A stretch of DNA of 5,781 bases from an uncultured Ideonella sp. (GCA_946479475.1 CAMLGG010000314.1:1-5781), one strand, 5' to 3'. Shown: positions 1 to 5,647, numbered from the stretch's first letter. The notes: generated by a model not told the origin, from the letters alone. A program made the numbers and translations.

Positions 1-6
1 GGCGCC

Positions 7-1377
7 ATGACGCAACAAGCCGCGGAGGAGGCTCCAGCGAGCCTTCCCCTGCGCCGCTGGCGCGCCCTGGGGATGGCGATCGCCGGCGCGCTGGCCCTGG
101 CGGCCTGCGCCGGCCCCGCCGGGCCTGCGGCGGCAGACGCCGTGGCCGGGAAGCCGGCACTCCCTTCCGCGGCCATGCGCGCCGACAGCAGCCGCTACAT
201 CGTGCTGGCAGTGGACAACCCGCTGGAGAACCCGTCCGGCCGGGCCGGCAGTTCGATGGGCGGCTACGGGCCGGCGCCGCGCTACCTGATGGGTGGCCGC
301 GCCGCCGCGACGCTTGCCGCCATCGCCCAGGAGCACAGCCTGCGCGAAGCCGCCGGCTGGCCCATCGCGACCCTGGGCTGGCACTGTGTCGTCTTCGAGC
401 TGCCGCCGGGGAGCTCGCGGGAGGCCGTCCTGGCGGACCTGTCGCACGACCCGCGCATCCGCCTGGCCCAGCCCCTGCAGGATTTCGAGACGCGGTCGGC
501 GCCGCAGCTGTCCGCCCCAGCGGCCGCCGGCAGCGCCGTCGACAGCGGGCTGCTCTACAACGACCCTTACGTCAACCTCCAGCGGGGCTTCGTCGACACC
601 GCCGCGGCGCGCGCGCACCGGGTCAGCACCGGCTCAGGCGTGCGCGTGGCGGTGGTCGACACCGGCGCGGCGCTCGACCACCCCGACCTGCTGGGCCGCA
701 TCGCGCTGGCCCGCGACCTCGTCGACGACGCGGGCGCCCGCGACCTGGAGCCGGACAGGCACGGCACGGAGGTGGCCGGCATCATCGCGGCGGTCGGCAA
801 CAACCGCGAAGGGATAGTCGGCATCGCGCCGCAGGCCCGGCTGGTCCTGCTGCGGGCGTGCTGGCCTAGCGCGGGGGCAGCCGGCGCCGCCGCGCGCTGC
901 AATTCGTTCACGCTGGCCAAGGCCCTGGCGGCCGTGCTCGAGTCCGATGCCCGGGTCGTCAACCTGAGCCTGGGAGGGCCCAGCGACCCGCTGCTGGACA
1001 AGCTGCTCGGCCAGTTGCTGCGACAGGGCCGGATCGTGATCGGCGCCCTGCCGCCCGACGGCCGGCGCGGCGGCTTCCCGACGGGCACGCCGGGCGTGAT
1101 CGCGGCCGGCGTGGCGGGCGAGTTCGACGCCAGCGCAGGCAAGGACGTGGTGGCGGCGCCTGGCCGCGACGTGCTGACGCTGCAGCCCGGGGGCCGCTAC
1201 GACTACGCCTCGGGCAGCTCGATCGCGGCCGCGCACGTGAGCGGCGTCGCGGCGCTCATGCTCGCCGCCCAGCCGCGGCTGGAGCGCGCAGCGCTGTGCG
1301 ACCTCCTGCTGGGCGGCCGGCCGGCGCTGAATGCCGGCGACGCGCTCGAGGCGCTGGCGCCGGGCCGGGCGCATTGA
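7..1377 (+). CDS. S8 family (subtilisin-like) serine protease, predicted lipoprotein
   Basis: Predicted cell-envelope serine endopeptidase of 456 residues. The N-terminus has a basic stretch (R16, R17, R19), a hydrophobic segment (about 23-33) and a lipobox LAAC with Cys34, so lipid anchoring after Sec export is likely. Residues about 50-165 resemble an I9-type propeptide. The catalytic domain runs from about 185 to 445. It shows Asp218 in VAVVDTG, His252 in DRHGTEVAG, the substrate-binding strand RVVNLSLGG (316-324) and Ser405 in SGSSIAAAHVSG, a variant of the usual GTSMAAPHVSG. Where subtilisins have AAGN with the oxyanion-hole Asn, this protein reads GALPPDG (346-352), with Pro350 aligned to the Asn. 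Cys285 and Cys298 could form a disulfide. The start at 7 lies in ATGA, consistent with overlap of an upstream stop. Met23 (position 73) is an alternative start that keeps the lipobox but leaves a very short n-region. Family assignment is firm; activity and substrate are unknown. Confidence 0.93.
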   Translation: MTQQAAEEAPASLPLRRWRALGMAIAGALALAACAGPAGPAAADAVAGKPALPSAAMRADSSRYIVLAVDNPLENPSGRAGSSMGGYGPAPRYLMGGRAAATLAAIAQEHSLREAAGWPIATLGWHCVVFELPPGSSREAVLADLSHDPRIRLAQPLQDFETRSAPQLSAPAAAGSAVDSGLLYNDPYVNLQRGFVDTAAARAHRVSTGSGVRVAVVDTGAALDHPDLLGRIALARDLVDDAGARDLEPDRHGTEVAGIIAAVGNNREGIVGIAPQARLVLLRACWPSAGAAGAAARCNSFTLAKALAAVLESDARVVNLSLGGPSDPLLDKLLGQLLRQGRIVIGALPPDGRRGGFPTGTPGVIAAGVAGEFDASAGKDVVAAPGRDVLTLQPGGRYDYASGSSIAAAHVSGVAALMLAAQPRLERAALCDLLLGGRPALNAGDALEALAPGRAH

Positions 1378-1381
1378 CCGA

Positions 1382-1396
1382 GCGCCCTGCGGGCGC
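1382..1396. terminator. GC-only hairpin between convergent genes
   Basis: A perfect 6-bp inverted repeat, GCGCCC and GGGCGC, separated by TGC, fills most of the 25-bp gap between the stops of the protease gene (+) and the HxH lipoprotein gene (-). Its place between convergent genes suits a bidirectional transcription stop. Neither side has a T-tract, so it is not a canonical intrinsic terminator. Chance GC palindromes are common in DNA of this composition. Confidence 0.35.
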
Positions 1397-1402
1397 CCTG
1401 CA

Positions 1403-1774
1403 TCACATGCACTTCGCGGTGACGTCGTGGGTGTGCCCGCTGCCGGTGCTGGAGGTAACCGTCACGCTCTGGCCGTTCTTCAGCATGCCCAGCTGCGCGA
1501 CGGTGAAGGTGACGGTATGGTCGTGGCCTGCCGTGCCCATGATGCTGTAGGTCTTGTCGGTGGTCGAGTCGAGGTCGGCCTCGTCGATGGTCAGCGAATG
1601 GCCGTGGTTGTTGGTGATGGTGCTCGCGCCGCAGCTCAGGCCGCCGGCACCACCGCCGCCGGCGCCACCGCCGTCGCCATAACCGCTGCCGCCACCACCG
1701 CAGGCCTGCAGCCAAAGCACCACCGTGCCGCTGCCGAGGGCCCCCAGGAACTGCTTGCGGGAAATCTTCTTCAT
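1403..1774 (-). CDS. Small glycine-rich lipoprotein with three HxH motifs (putative metal binding)
   Basis: I do not recognise a named family for this 123-residue protein. The N-terminus carries SRKQFLGALG, close to a twin-arginine motif but RK rather than RR, then a hydrophobic stretch and a lipobox LQAC with Cys25. Export with lipid anchoring is likely; the route (Tat or Sec) is open. Residues 26-45 are almost all Gly/Ala/Ser, a flexible tether. The folded part (46-123) has three HxH pairs, H57/H59, H84/H86 and H114/H116, and Cys48 and Cys122 near its two ends, which could form a disulfide. Alternating hydrophobic residues (SLTI, TVTFTV, SVTVTS) suggest a beta-sandwich. Clustered His pairs in an exported beta domain suggest binding of a transition metal such as copper or zinc; this is inference. 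The start is supported by AAAAGGAG 8 bases upstream. It lies downstream of the dehydratase gene on the same strand across a 102-bp gap. Confidence 0.85.
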   Translation of the reverse strand: MKKISRKQFLGALGSGTVVLWLQACGGGGSGYGDGGGAGGGGAGGLSCGASTITNNHGHSLTIDEADLDSTTDKTYSIMGTAGHDHTVTFTVAQLGMLKNGQSVTVTSSTGSGHTHDVTAKCM

Positions 1775-1782
1775 GGACCGTG

Positions 1783-1790
1783 CTCCTTTT
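1783..1790 (-). promoter_or_regulatory. Ribosome binding site of the HxH lipoprotein gene
   Basis: On the minus strand this reads AAAAGGAG, ending 8 bases before the ATG at 1774. It is the strongest Shine-Dalgarno sequence in the window and fixes the start of this gene. Confidence 0.8.
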
Positions 1791-1804
1791 CGTGACCGCC
1801 GCCG

Positions 1805-1849
1805 CTTCGGGACCGAAGGGCTGGAGGGCTGGACACCGGTAGGTACCGG
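1805..1849. promoter_or_regulatory. Two 6-2-6 dyads flanking a tandem 8-bp repeat, upstream of the lipoprotein gene
   Basis: The gap between dehydratase stop and lipoprotein start holds two perfect dyads of identical design: CTTCGG-GA-CCGAAG at 1805-1818 and CCGGTA-GG-TACCGG at 1836-1849. Their centres are 31 bp apart, close to three helical turns. Between them GGGCTGGA occurs twice in tandem (1818-1825 and 1826-1833). The arrangement could be an operator or a structured RNA leader for the lipoprotein gene, or the 3' end of the dehydratase transcript. The half-sites of the two dyads differ, so they are not obviously sites for one protein. No convincing -35/-10 pair was seen. Confidence 0.35.
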
Positions 1850-1876
1850 AGCCGATCCGGAAGGTTGTGTCCCCCG

Positions 1877-2854
1877 TCAGGAAGAAAGCAGGGCGGCGTA
1901 ACGCGCCGGATCGACGTTGCCGCCGGACAGCACGACGCCGACACGGCGCCCCCGCACGTCGAGCTTGCCGTGCAGCACGGCCGCCGCCGCCAGGCAGCCG
2001 GTGGGCTCGACGACGATCTTCATCCGGGCGGCGAAGAAGCGCATCGTCTGCACCAGCTCCGCATCGCTCACGGTCAGGATGCCTTCGACGAGCGCCTGCA
2101 GGACCGGGAAGGTGTGCCGGCCGACGTGCCGGCTCTGGGCCGCATCGGCGATGGTGCGGGGCGTCTCGATGTGCACGATGCGGCCGGCGGCCAGGCTTTG
2201 CTGCGCATCGTTGCCCGCCTCGGGCTCGACGCCCCAGCAGCGGCAGCCCGGGCTCCAGTGCGCCGCCGCGGTGGCGCAGCCCGAAAGCAGGCCGCCTCCG
2301 CCCACCGGCGCGACGAGCAGGTCCAGCGGGCCCGCCTCCTCGATCAGCTCGGCGGCCAGCGTGCCCTGGCCGGCCATCACGTGCGGATGGTCGAAGGGTG
2401 GCACGGGCGTGAGCCCGCGTTCCTCCACGAGGCGCGCCAGCACGGTGGCCGAATCCTGCTGGTAGCGGTCGAACAGGACGACCTCGGCCCCGTAGCCGCG
2501 CGTCGCCTCCAGCTTGATCCGCGGCGCGTCCTCCGGCATCGCCACGACCGCCTTCACGCCCAGCAGCTGCGCCGCCCGCGCAATGGCCTGGCCATGGTTG
2601 CCGGAAGAGAAGGTGACCACGCCGAGCTCGCGCTGCCGGGGCGTGAACTGCGCAATGGCGTTGTAGGCCCCGCGGATCTTGAAGGCGCCGGTGTGCTGCA
2701 GGTTCTCGGCCTTGAAGAACAGCTTCGCGCCTGTACGCTCGTCGGCGTGGCGGGAGGTGAGCACCGGCGTGCGGTGGGCGATGCCGGCGAGGCGGCCGCG
2801 CGCGGCGGCGATGTCTTCGGGGCCCATGGCCAGCGCAGTGGTGGAGGTCGTCAT
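1877..2854 (-). CDS. Threonine/serine dehydratase (PLP-dependent, fold type II)
   Basis: Predicted cytoplasmic enzyme of 325 residues that deaminates L-threonine or L-serine to 2-oxobutyrate or pyruvate plus ammonia. PLP-fold landmarks are all present: Lys59 in AFKIRGA for the Schiff base, SSGNHGQ (83-89) around the cofactor, the phosphate-binding loop GGGGL (185-189) and SGGN (310-313) near the pyridine nitrogen. Glu210 and Asp216 match the divalent-metal ligands known from serine racemase, so metal activation is plausible. There is no C-terminal ACT-like regulatory domain, so it resembles catabolic dehydratases or serine racemase rather than the isoleucine-feedback enzyme IlvA. The reading frame is open to 2992, but that extension is not family-like and would cover most of the intergenic region. 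The ATG at 2854 gives a normal N-terminus, though its ribosome site (AAGG about 11 bases upstream) is weak. Alternatives include serine racemase or hydroxyaspartate dehydratase. It is divergent from the exporter/MocR pair. Confidence 0.92.
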   Translation of the reverse strand: MTTSTTALAMGPEDIAAARGRLAGIAHRTPVLTSRHADERTGAKLFFKAENLQHTGAFKIRGAYNAIAQFTPRQRELGVVTFSSGNHGQAIARAAQLLGVKAVVAMPEDAPRIKLEATRGYGAEVVLFDRYQQDSATVLARLVEERGLTPVPPFDHPHVMAGQGTLAAELIEEAGPLDLLVAPVGGGGLLSGCATAAAHWSPGCRCWGVEPEAGNDAQQSLAAGRIVHIETPRTIADAAQSRHVGRHTFPVLQALVEGILTVSDAELVQTMRFFAARMKIVVEPTGCLAAAAVLHGKLDVRGRRVGVVLSGGNVDPARYAALLSS

Positions 2855-3001
2855 GGCCAGGAACCTTAGCAGTGGCGTCTCATGCCGAAACTGTGCCCGT
2901 CCGCCGGCTGATACAGCATCGCGCGGGAGGGCGGCCGTTGTGGCTGGGCCGAGGCAGGGCCGCTGGCTACGCTGCCGCCACCGATCGACCACGACGCGCC
3001 G
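2855..3001. promoter_or_regulatory. Divergent intergenic control region, dehydratase / exporter-MocR
   Basis: This 147-bp gap separates the start of the dehydratase gene (-) from the start of the exporter gene (+), so promoters for both directions should lie here, and it is the natural place for the MocR regulator to bind. A -10-like TATCAG (4 of 6 matches) reads on the minus strand at 2913-2908, 53 bases before the dehydratase ATG, but no good -35 accompanies it. It overlaps a small dyad, GCTG-ATA-CAGC (2907-2917). On the plus strand TTGTGG at 2938 could be a -35, but no -10 is well placed. No long repeated MocR-style site stood out. The regulatory role is inferred from gene layout. Confidence 0.5.
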
Positions 3002-3586
3002 ATGACCGAACTGCTGCCCCTCGCAACCTACTGCTTCGTCATGTCCAGCACCCCCGGGCCGAACAACATGATGCTGACCGCCTCGGGCGCCAACTTCGGC
3101 TACCGCGGCTCGCTGCCGCAGATCCTCGGCATAAATGCCGGTGGCTTCGTCCAGACGCTGCTCACCTGCCTGGGCCTGGGTGCGCTCTTCACGGCGTATC
3201 CGATGTTGCAGACGGTGCTGCGCTTCGGTGGCGCGCTCTACCTGCTGGTGCTGGCGTGGCAGCTCACCCGCAGCGCCGCGGGCGACGCCCGGCTCGCCCG
3301 GCCGGTCAGCTTCTGGCAGGGAGCGCTGTTCCAGGCGGTCAACCCCAAGAGCTGGCTCAAGGCCGTCACCCTGGCCTCGGTCTTCATGCCCCCGGCCCTG
3401 CCGCCGCTGGCCGGCGCGCTGCTCGTCGCGACCATCGGGCTCGTGATCGGCTTCCCCTGCATCTCGATGTGGGCGCTGTTCGGCGTGGCCATCCGCCGGC
3501 TGCTCGCGCGGCCGGGTTGGCAGCGCGTCTTCAATGCGATCATGGGCGCGACGCTGGCGGTGCTGGCCCTGCTCTTCCTGCGCTGA
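3002..3586 (+). CDS. LysE/RhtB family amino-acid exporter
   Basis: Inner-membrane exporter of 194 residues, the normal length for the LysE superfamily. The N-terminus reads MTELLPLATYCFVMSSTPGP followed by NN, giving the family signature PGPNN at residues 18-22 in the first membrane helix. It is followed by a glycine-bearing second helix (GINAGGFVQTLLTCLGLGALF) and further hydrophobic stretches at about 66-78, 105-150 and 176-193, compatible with about six helices. The NPKSWLKA segment (114-121), conserved after the cytoplasmic loop in this family, is present. Members expel amino acids such as threonine, homoserine, lysine or cysteine; the substrate here cannot be read from sequence. Pairing with a threonine/serine dehydratase hints at a hydroxy-amino acid. 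The start agrees with the family N-terminus, yet no Shine-Dalgarno sequence precedes it. Its stop TGA (3584-3586) shares one base with the ATG of the MocR gene, so the two are almost certainly co-translated. Confidence 0.93.
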   Translation: MTELLPLATYCFVMSSTPGPNNMMLTASGANFGYRGSLPQILGINAGGFVQTLLTCLGLGALFTAYPMLQTVLRFGGALYLLVLAWQLTRSAAGDARLARPVSFWQGALFQAVNPKSWLKAVTLASVFMPPALPPLAGALLVATIGLVIGFPCISMWALFGVAIRRLLARPGWQRVFNAIMGATLAVLALLFLR

Positions 3587-5037
3587 TGTTCCCGCTCGAC
3601 CGCGACAACCCCGTTCCCCTGGCCGACCAGATCGAGGCCCGCCTGCGCGAGCTGATAGCGCGTGGGCAGTTGCCGGCGTCCGCGCGCCTGCCCTCCATCC
3701 GCCAGCTCGCCGCGCAGCTGGGCGTGAGCCCGAACACCGTGGTCACCGCCTACGACCGGCTGGTGGCGGCCGGCGTGATCGACTCGCGCGGCACGGCGGG
3801 CTTCTTCGTGTGCGAAGCCCGCGAGGTTCCGGAGGATGCGCAGGCGGCCCTGGAGGCCGGCGACGAGCAGGATCCCGTCTGGCTCGCGCAGCAATCGCAC
3901 GACCAGCGCGCCGGCGTGCTGCTGGCCAGCGCCGGCGCCTTGCCGGGCAGCTGGCTGCAGGACGCGGTGCCCGCCTCGCTGCTGGCCCGCGCACTCGCGC
4001 GAAGCCCGGCCGGCATGGCCTCGCGCTGCCCGCCACAAGGCCTGCCCGAGCTGCGCGAGCGCATCTCGATGCAGATGCGGGCACAGGGCATCGCGGTGGA
4101 TGCGGGCCGGCTGCTCACGACCTTCGGCGGCACTCACGCCATCGACCTGATCTGCCGCGCCTTCCTGCAACCGGGCGACGCGGTGCTGGTGGAGAACCCC
4201 GGCTACTTCCTGATGTTCGGCCGGCTGCGCCAGGCGGGCCTGCGCCTGGTGCCCATTGCGCGCCGCCCCGACGGCATCGATCTCGACCAGCTCGAGGCCG
4301 CGTGCCGCGAGCACCGGCCGCGCCTGCTGTTCCTGCAGAGCGTGCTGCACAACCCCACCGGCTGGGGCAGCAGCGCGGCCAACCTGTACCGCGTGCTCAC
4401 GCTGGCGCACCAGCACGGCTTTCTCATCGCCGAGGACGACGTCCAGGGCCACTTCCACCCGGGCCAGCCGACGCGCCTGGCGGCCCTCTCGGGCCTGGAC
4501 CGCGTCATCTACTACTCGAGCTATTGCAAGGCCCTGAGCCCCGCCTTGCGCACCGGCTACGTGGCGGCCGCGCCGGAGCTGTTGAAGGTGCTGATGCGCG
4601 AGAAGATCTACTCGGTGCTCAGCACCGCGGCACTGAACGAGTACGTGATGCTCGAGGTGCTGGCCGCCGGCCGCTGGCGCAAGCACCTGGAGCGCCTGCA
4701 ACGCAAGCTGCTGGCCGCGCGCAACGCCAGCACGCGCGCACTGCGCGAGGCCGGCATCCTGCTGCACCACCCGGGCGAGGGTGGGCTCTTCCTGTGGGGA
4801 GCGGTGCCGCACGGCGTGGACGTCGACCTCCTGGTCAAGGATGCGTACCGCAACCACATCCTGCTGGTGCGGGGCGCCACCTTCTGCGCCGACAACGCGA
4901 GCGACCCGCACATCCGCTTCAACGTGGTCTTCGCGCAGCAGCCGCGGCTGGCCGACTACCTGAAGCAGCGCCTGGCGGCCGTCGAGCAGGCGCGCTCGAT
5001 GCTGGCCCGCGCGGGCCACGCGGCGAAAGGAAAGTAG
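3586..5037 (+). CDS. MocR-type transcriptional regulator (GntR HTH + aminotransferase-like domain)
   Basis: Cytoplasmic DNA-binding regulator of 483 residues. Residues 8-75 are a GntR winged helix-turn-helix, with recognition segment LPSIRQLAAQLGVSPNTVV (35-53) and the wing GTAGFFV (69-75). A linker follows, then a fold-type I aminotransferase-like domain from about 100 to 475. PLP-site landmarks are Asn256 in HNPTG, Asp284 in AEDD, the Schiff-base Lys315 in YCKALSPALRTGY, Arg322 for the phosphate, and Arg444 in HIRFN for the substrate carboxylate. MocR proteins bind PLP and usually an amino-acid ligand to switch transcription of adjacent genes. Two positions are unusual: Gln287 stands where aminotransferases have the Tyr that contacts the PLP ring oxygen, and Cys314 replaces the common Ser before the Lys. 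The start ATG overlaps the exporter stop (TGATG) and has no separate ribosome site, which suggests translational coupling. The frame stays open upstream, but that part lies across the exporter gene and is not family-like. Confidence 0.93.
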   Translation: MFPLDRDNPVPLADQIEARLRELIARGQLPASARLPSIRQLAAQLGVSPNTVVTAYDRLVAAGVIDSRGTAGFFVCEAREVPEDAQAALEAGDEQDPVWLAQQSHDQRAGVLLASAGALPGSWLQDAVPASLLARALARSPAGMASRCPPQGLPELRERISMQMRAQGIAVDAGRLLTTFGGTHAIDLICRAFLQPGDAVLVENPGYFLMFGRLRQAGLRLVPIARRPDGIDLDQLEAACREHRPRLLFLQSVLHNPTGWGSSAANLYRVLTLAHQHGFLIAEDDVQGHFHPGQPTRLAALSGLDRVIYYSSYCKALSPALRTGYVAAAPELLKVLMREKIYSVLSTAALNEYVMLEVLAAGRWRKHLERLQRKLLAARNASTRALREAGILLHHPGEGGLFLWGAVPHGVDVDLLVKDAYRNHILLVRGATFCADNASDPHIRFNVVFAQQPRLADYLKQRLAAVEQARSMLARAGHAAKGK

Positions 5038-5124
5038 TCCGCTGTAAGTTCATGCGCCCTCTCCCGACTAGTGCGTGCGGCCGTTTCCACTCAACTCACT
5101 CCACACGCACACAGGAGAAATCGC
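5038..5124 (+). promoter_or_regulatory. Leader of the exported repeat-protein gene, with ribosome binding site
   Basis: The 87-bp gap between the MocR stop and the next start ends with AGGAG (5113-5117) 7 bases before the ATG at 5125, which decides the start of that gene. The segment 5087-5112 is A/C-rich and almost free of G, which would keep the initiation region unstructured. No clear -35/-10 pair and no terminator hairpin for the upstream operon were seen, so read-through from the MocR gene is possible. Confidence 0.6.
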
Positions 5125-5541
5125 ATGAAGACCCCGTTCGCCATCGTCACGCTTTGCCTGGCCGGCATGTTGGCCGCCGCCGGTGGCACGGCGCAGGCGC
5201 AGGACGCCCCGCTGACCCGCGAGCAGGTCCAGATGGACCGAGCCACCTTCCTCAAGCTCATGCAATGGGACGAGGGCACCGGCCAGTGGGTGCTGCGCTC
5301 CAACATGGAACCGCCCAAGGGCATCATCTCCCGCTCCGAGGTGCTCGCCATGCGCGACGAGTGGCTGCGCCACCACCGCTACGACGAGCCGAGCGGCACC
5401 TGGCTGCCGTTGGGCGCGCCCCGCGAGATGAGCATGCTCACCCGCGAGCAGGTCAACATGGAGACCATCCGCTTCCTCATGATGTACCGCTTCGACGAAG
5501 CGCGCAGCGAATGGGTGAGCCGGCTGGCGCCTGTGCACTGA
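5125..5541 (+). CDS. Exported protein of three ~37-residue tandem repeats, function unknown
   Basis: I do not recognise this 138-residue protein as a named family. A Sec signal peptide is clear: K2, a hydrophobic core (4-19) and AQA-Q near 23-26, leaving a mature protein of about 112 residues that is probably periplasmic or secreted. The mature part is three tandem repeats starting at residues 30, 68 and 105. Each opens with L/I-T/S-R-x-x-V (LTREQV, ISRSEV, LTREQV), has an aromatic-Asp-Glu (WDE, YDE, FDE) and then a Trp, with identical spacing: Arg to Asp 17 residues, Asp to Trp 6 residues (R32/D49/W55, R70/D87/W93, R107/D124/W130). The middle of each looks helical. The LTREQV opening recalls small exported Burkholderiales proteins of the DUF4148 type, but the resemblance is short. 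There are no Cys in the mature part and no catalytic motif. The ATG at 5125 is preferred over an in-frame ATG at 5071 because only it has a ribosome site and a direct signal peptide. Confidence 0.85.
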   Translation: MKTPFAIVTLCLAGMLAAAGGTAQAQDAPLTREQVQMDRATFLKLMQWDEGTGQWVLRSNMEPPKGIISRSEVLAMRDEWLRHHRYDEPSGTWLPLGAPREMSMLTREQVNMETIRFLMMYRFDEARSEWVSRLAPVH

Positions 5542-5606
5542 GGCCGCCTCCGCCTGCCCTGTTCGGCCTTCCCTTCCCCCTTCGGCCCTTTCTCACCCGC
5601 TCGGCC

Positions 5607-5619
5607 TGAGCTTGTCGAA
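5607..5619 (+). repeat. Dispersed repeat copy 1 (TGAGCTTGTCGAA)
   Basis: First copy of the core TGAGCTTGTCGAA, in the context GGCC-TGAGCTTGTCGAA-GACC. Close variants of this motif (CTGAGCCTGTCGAAG and its complement) occur as abundant intergenic repeats in many GC-rich proteobacterial genomes. No accepted function is known to me. Confidence 0.75.
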
Positions 5620-5647
5620 GACCCCTGCCGCTCAACCCCGTCCGGCA

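Noticed and set aside
634..1374. Minus-strand open frame (246 codons) opposite the protease
   Set aside because: Arg/Ala-rich translation, no ribosome site or domain; the protease frame explains the region.
1638..1702. GCC/ACC-rich low-complexity stretch, considered as a CRISPR-like or tandem DNA repeat
   Set aside because: It simply encodes the Gly/Ala tether of the lipoprotein on the minus strand; there are no regular repeats and spacers.
1865..2869. Plus-strand open frame (334 codons) opposite the dehydratase
   Set aside because: It is the shadow of a gene with all PLP motifs; the translation has no domain-like pattern and no ribosome site.
2855..2992. N-terminal extension of the dehydratase to an ATG at 2992
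   Set aside because: The extra 46 residues do not look like the family N-terminus and would fill most of the divergent intergenic region; the ATG at 2854 gives a normal length.
2872..3585. N-terminal extension of the MocR frame by 238 codons
   Set aside because: It runs across the exporter gene in a different frame and precedes a complete winged-helix domain that starts at the ATG at 3586.
3238..5019. Long open frame on the minus strand (593 codons) opposite the exporter and MocR genes
   Set aside because: Its translation is rich in Arg, Ala, Gln and Val without any recognisable domain, and it lies wholly opposite two firmly identified genes. Long antisense frames are expected in GC-rich DNA.
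5071..5124. Upstream in-frame ATG for the exported repeat protein
   Set aside because: It would add 18 polar residues before the signal peptide and has no ribosome site, whereas 5125 has AGGAG at 7 bases.
5542..5600. Possible intrinsic terminator after the repeat-protein gene
   Set aside because: The region is pyrimidine-rich with a TTCGGCC direct repeat but has no stem followed by a T-tract.
3534..5609. Long plus-strand open frame (691 codons) in another frame across the MocR and repeat-protein genes
   Set aside because: The product is Arg/Ala/Pro/Gly-rich low-complexity sequence and overlaps two real genes; this is a composition artefact.
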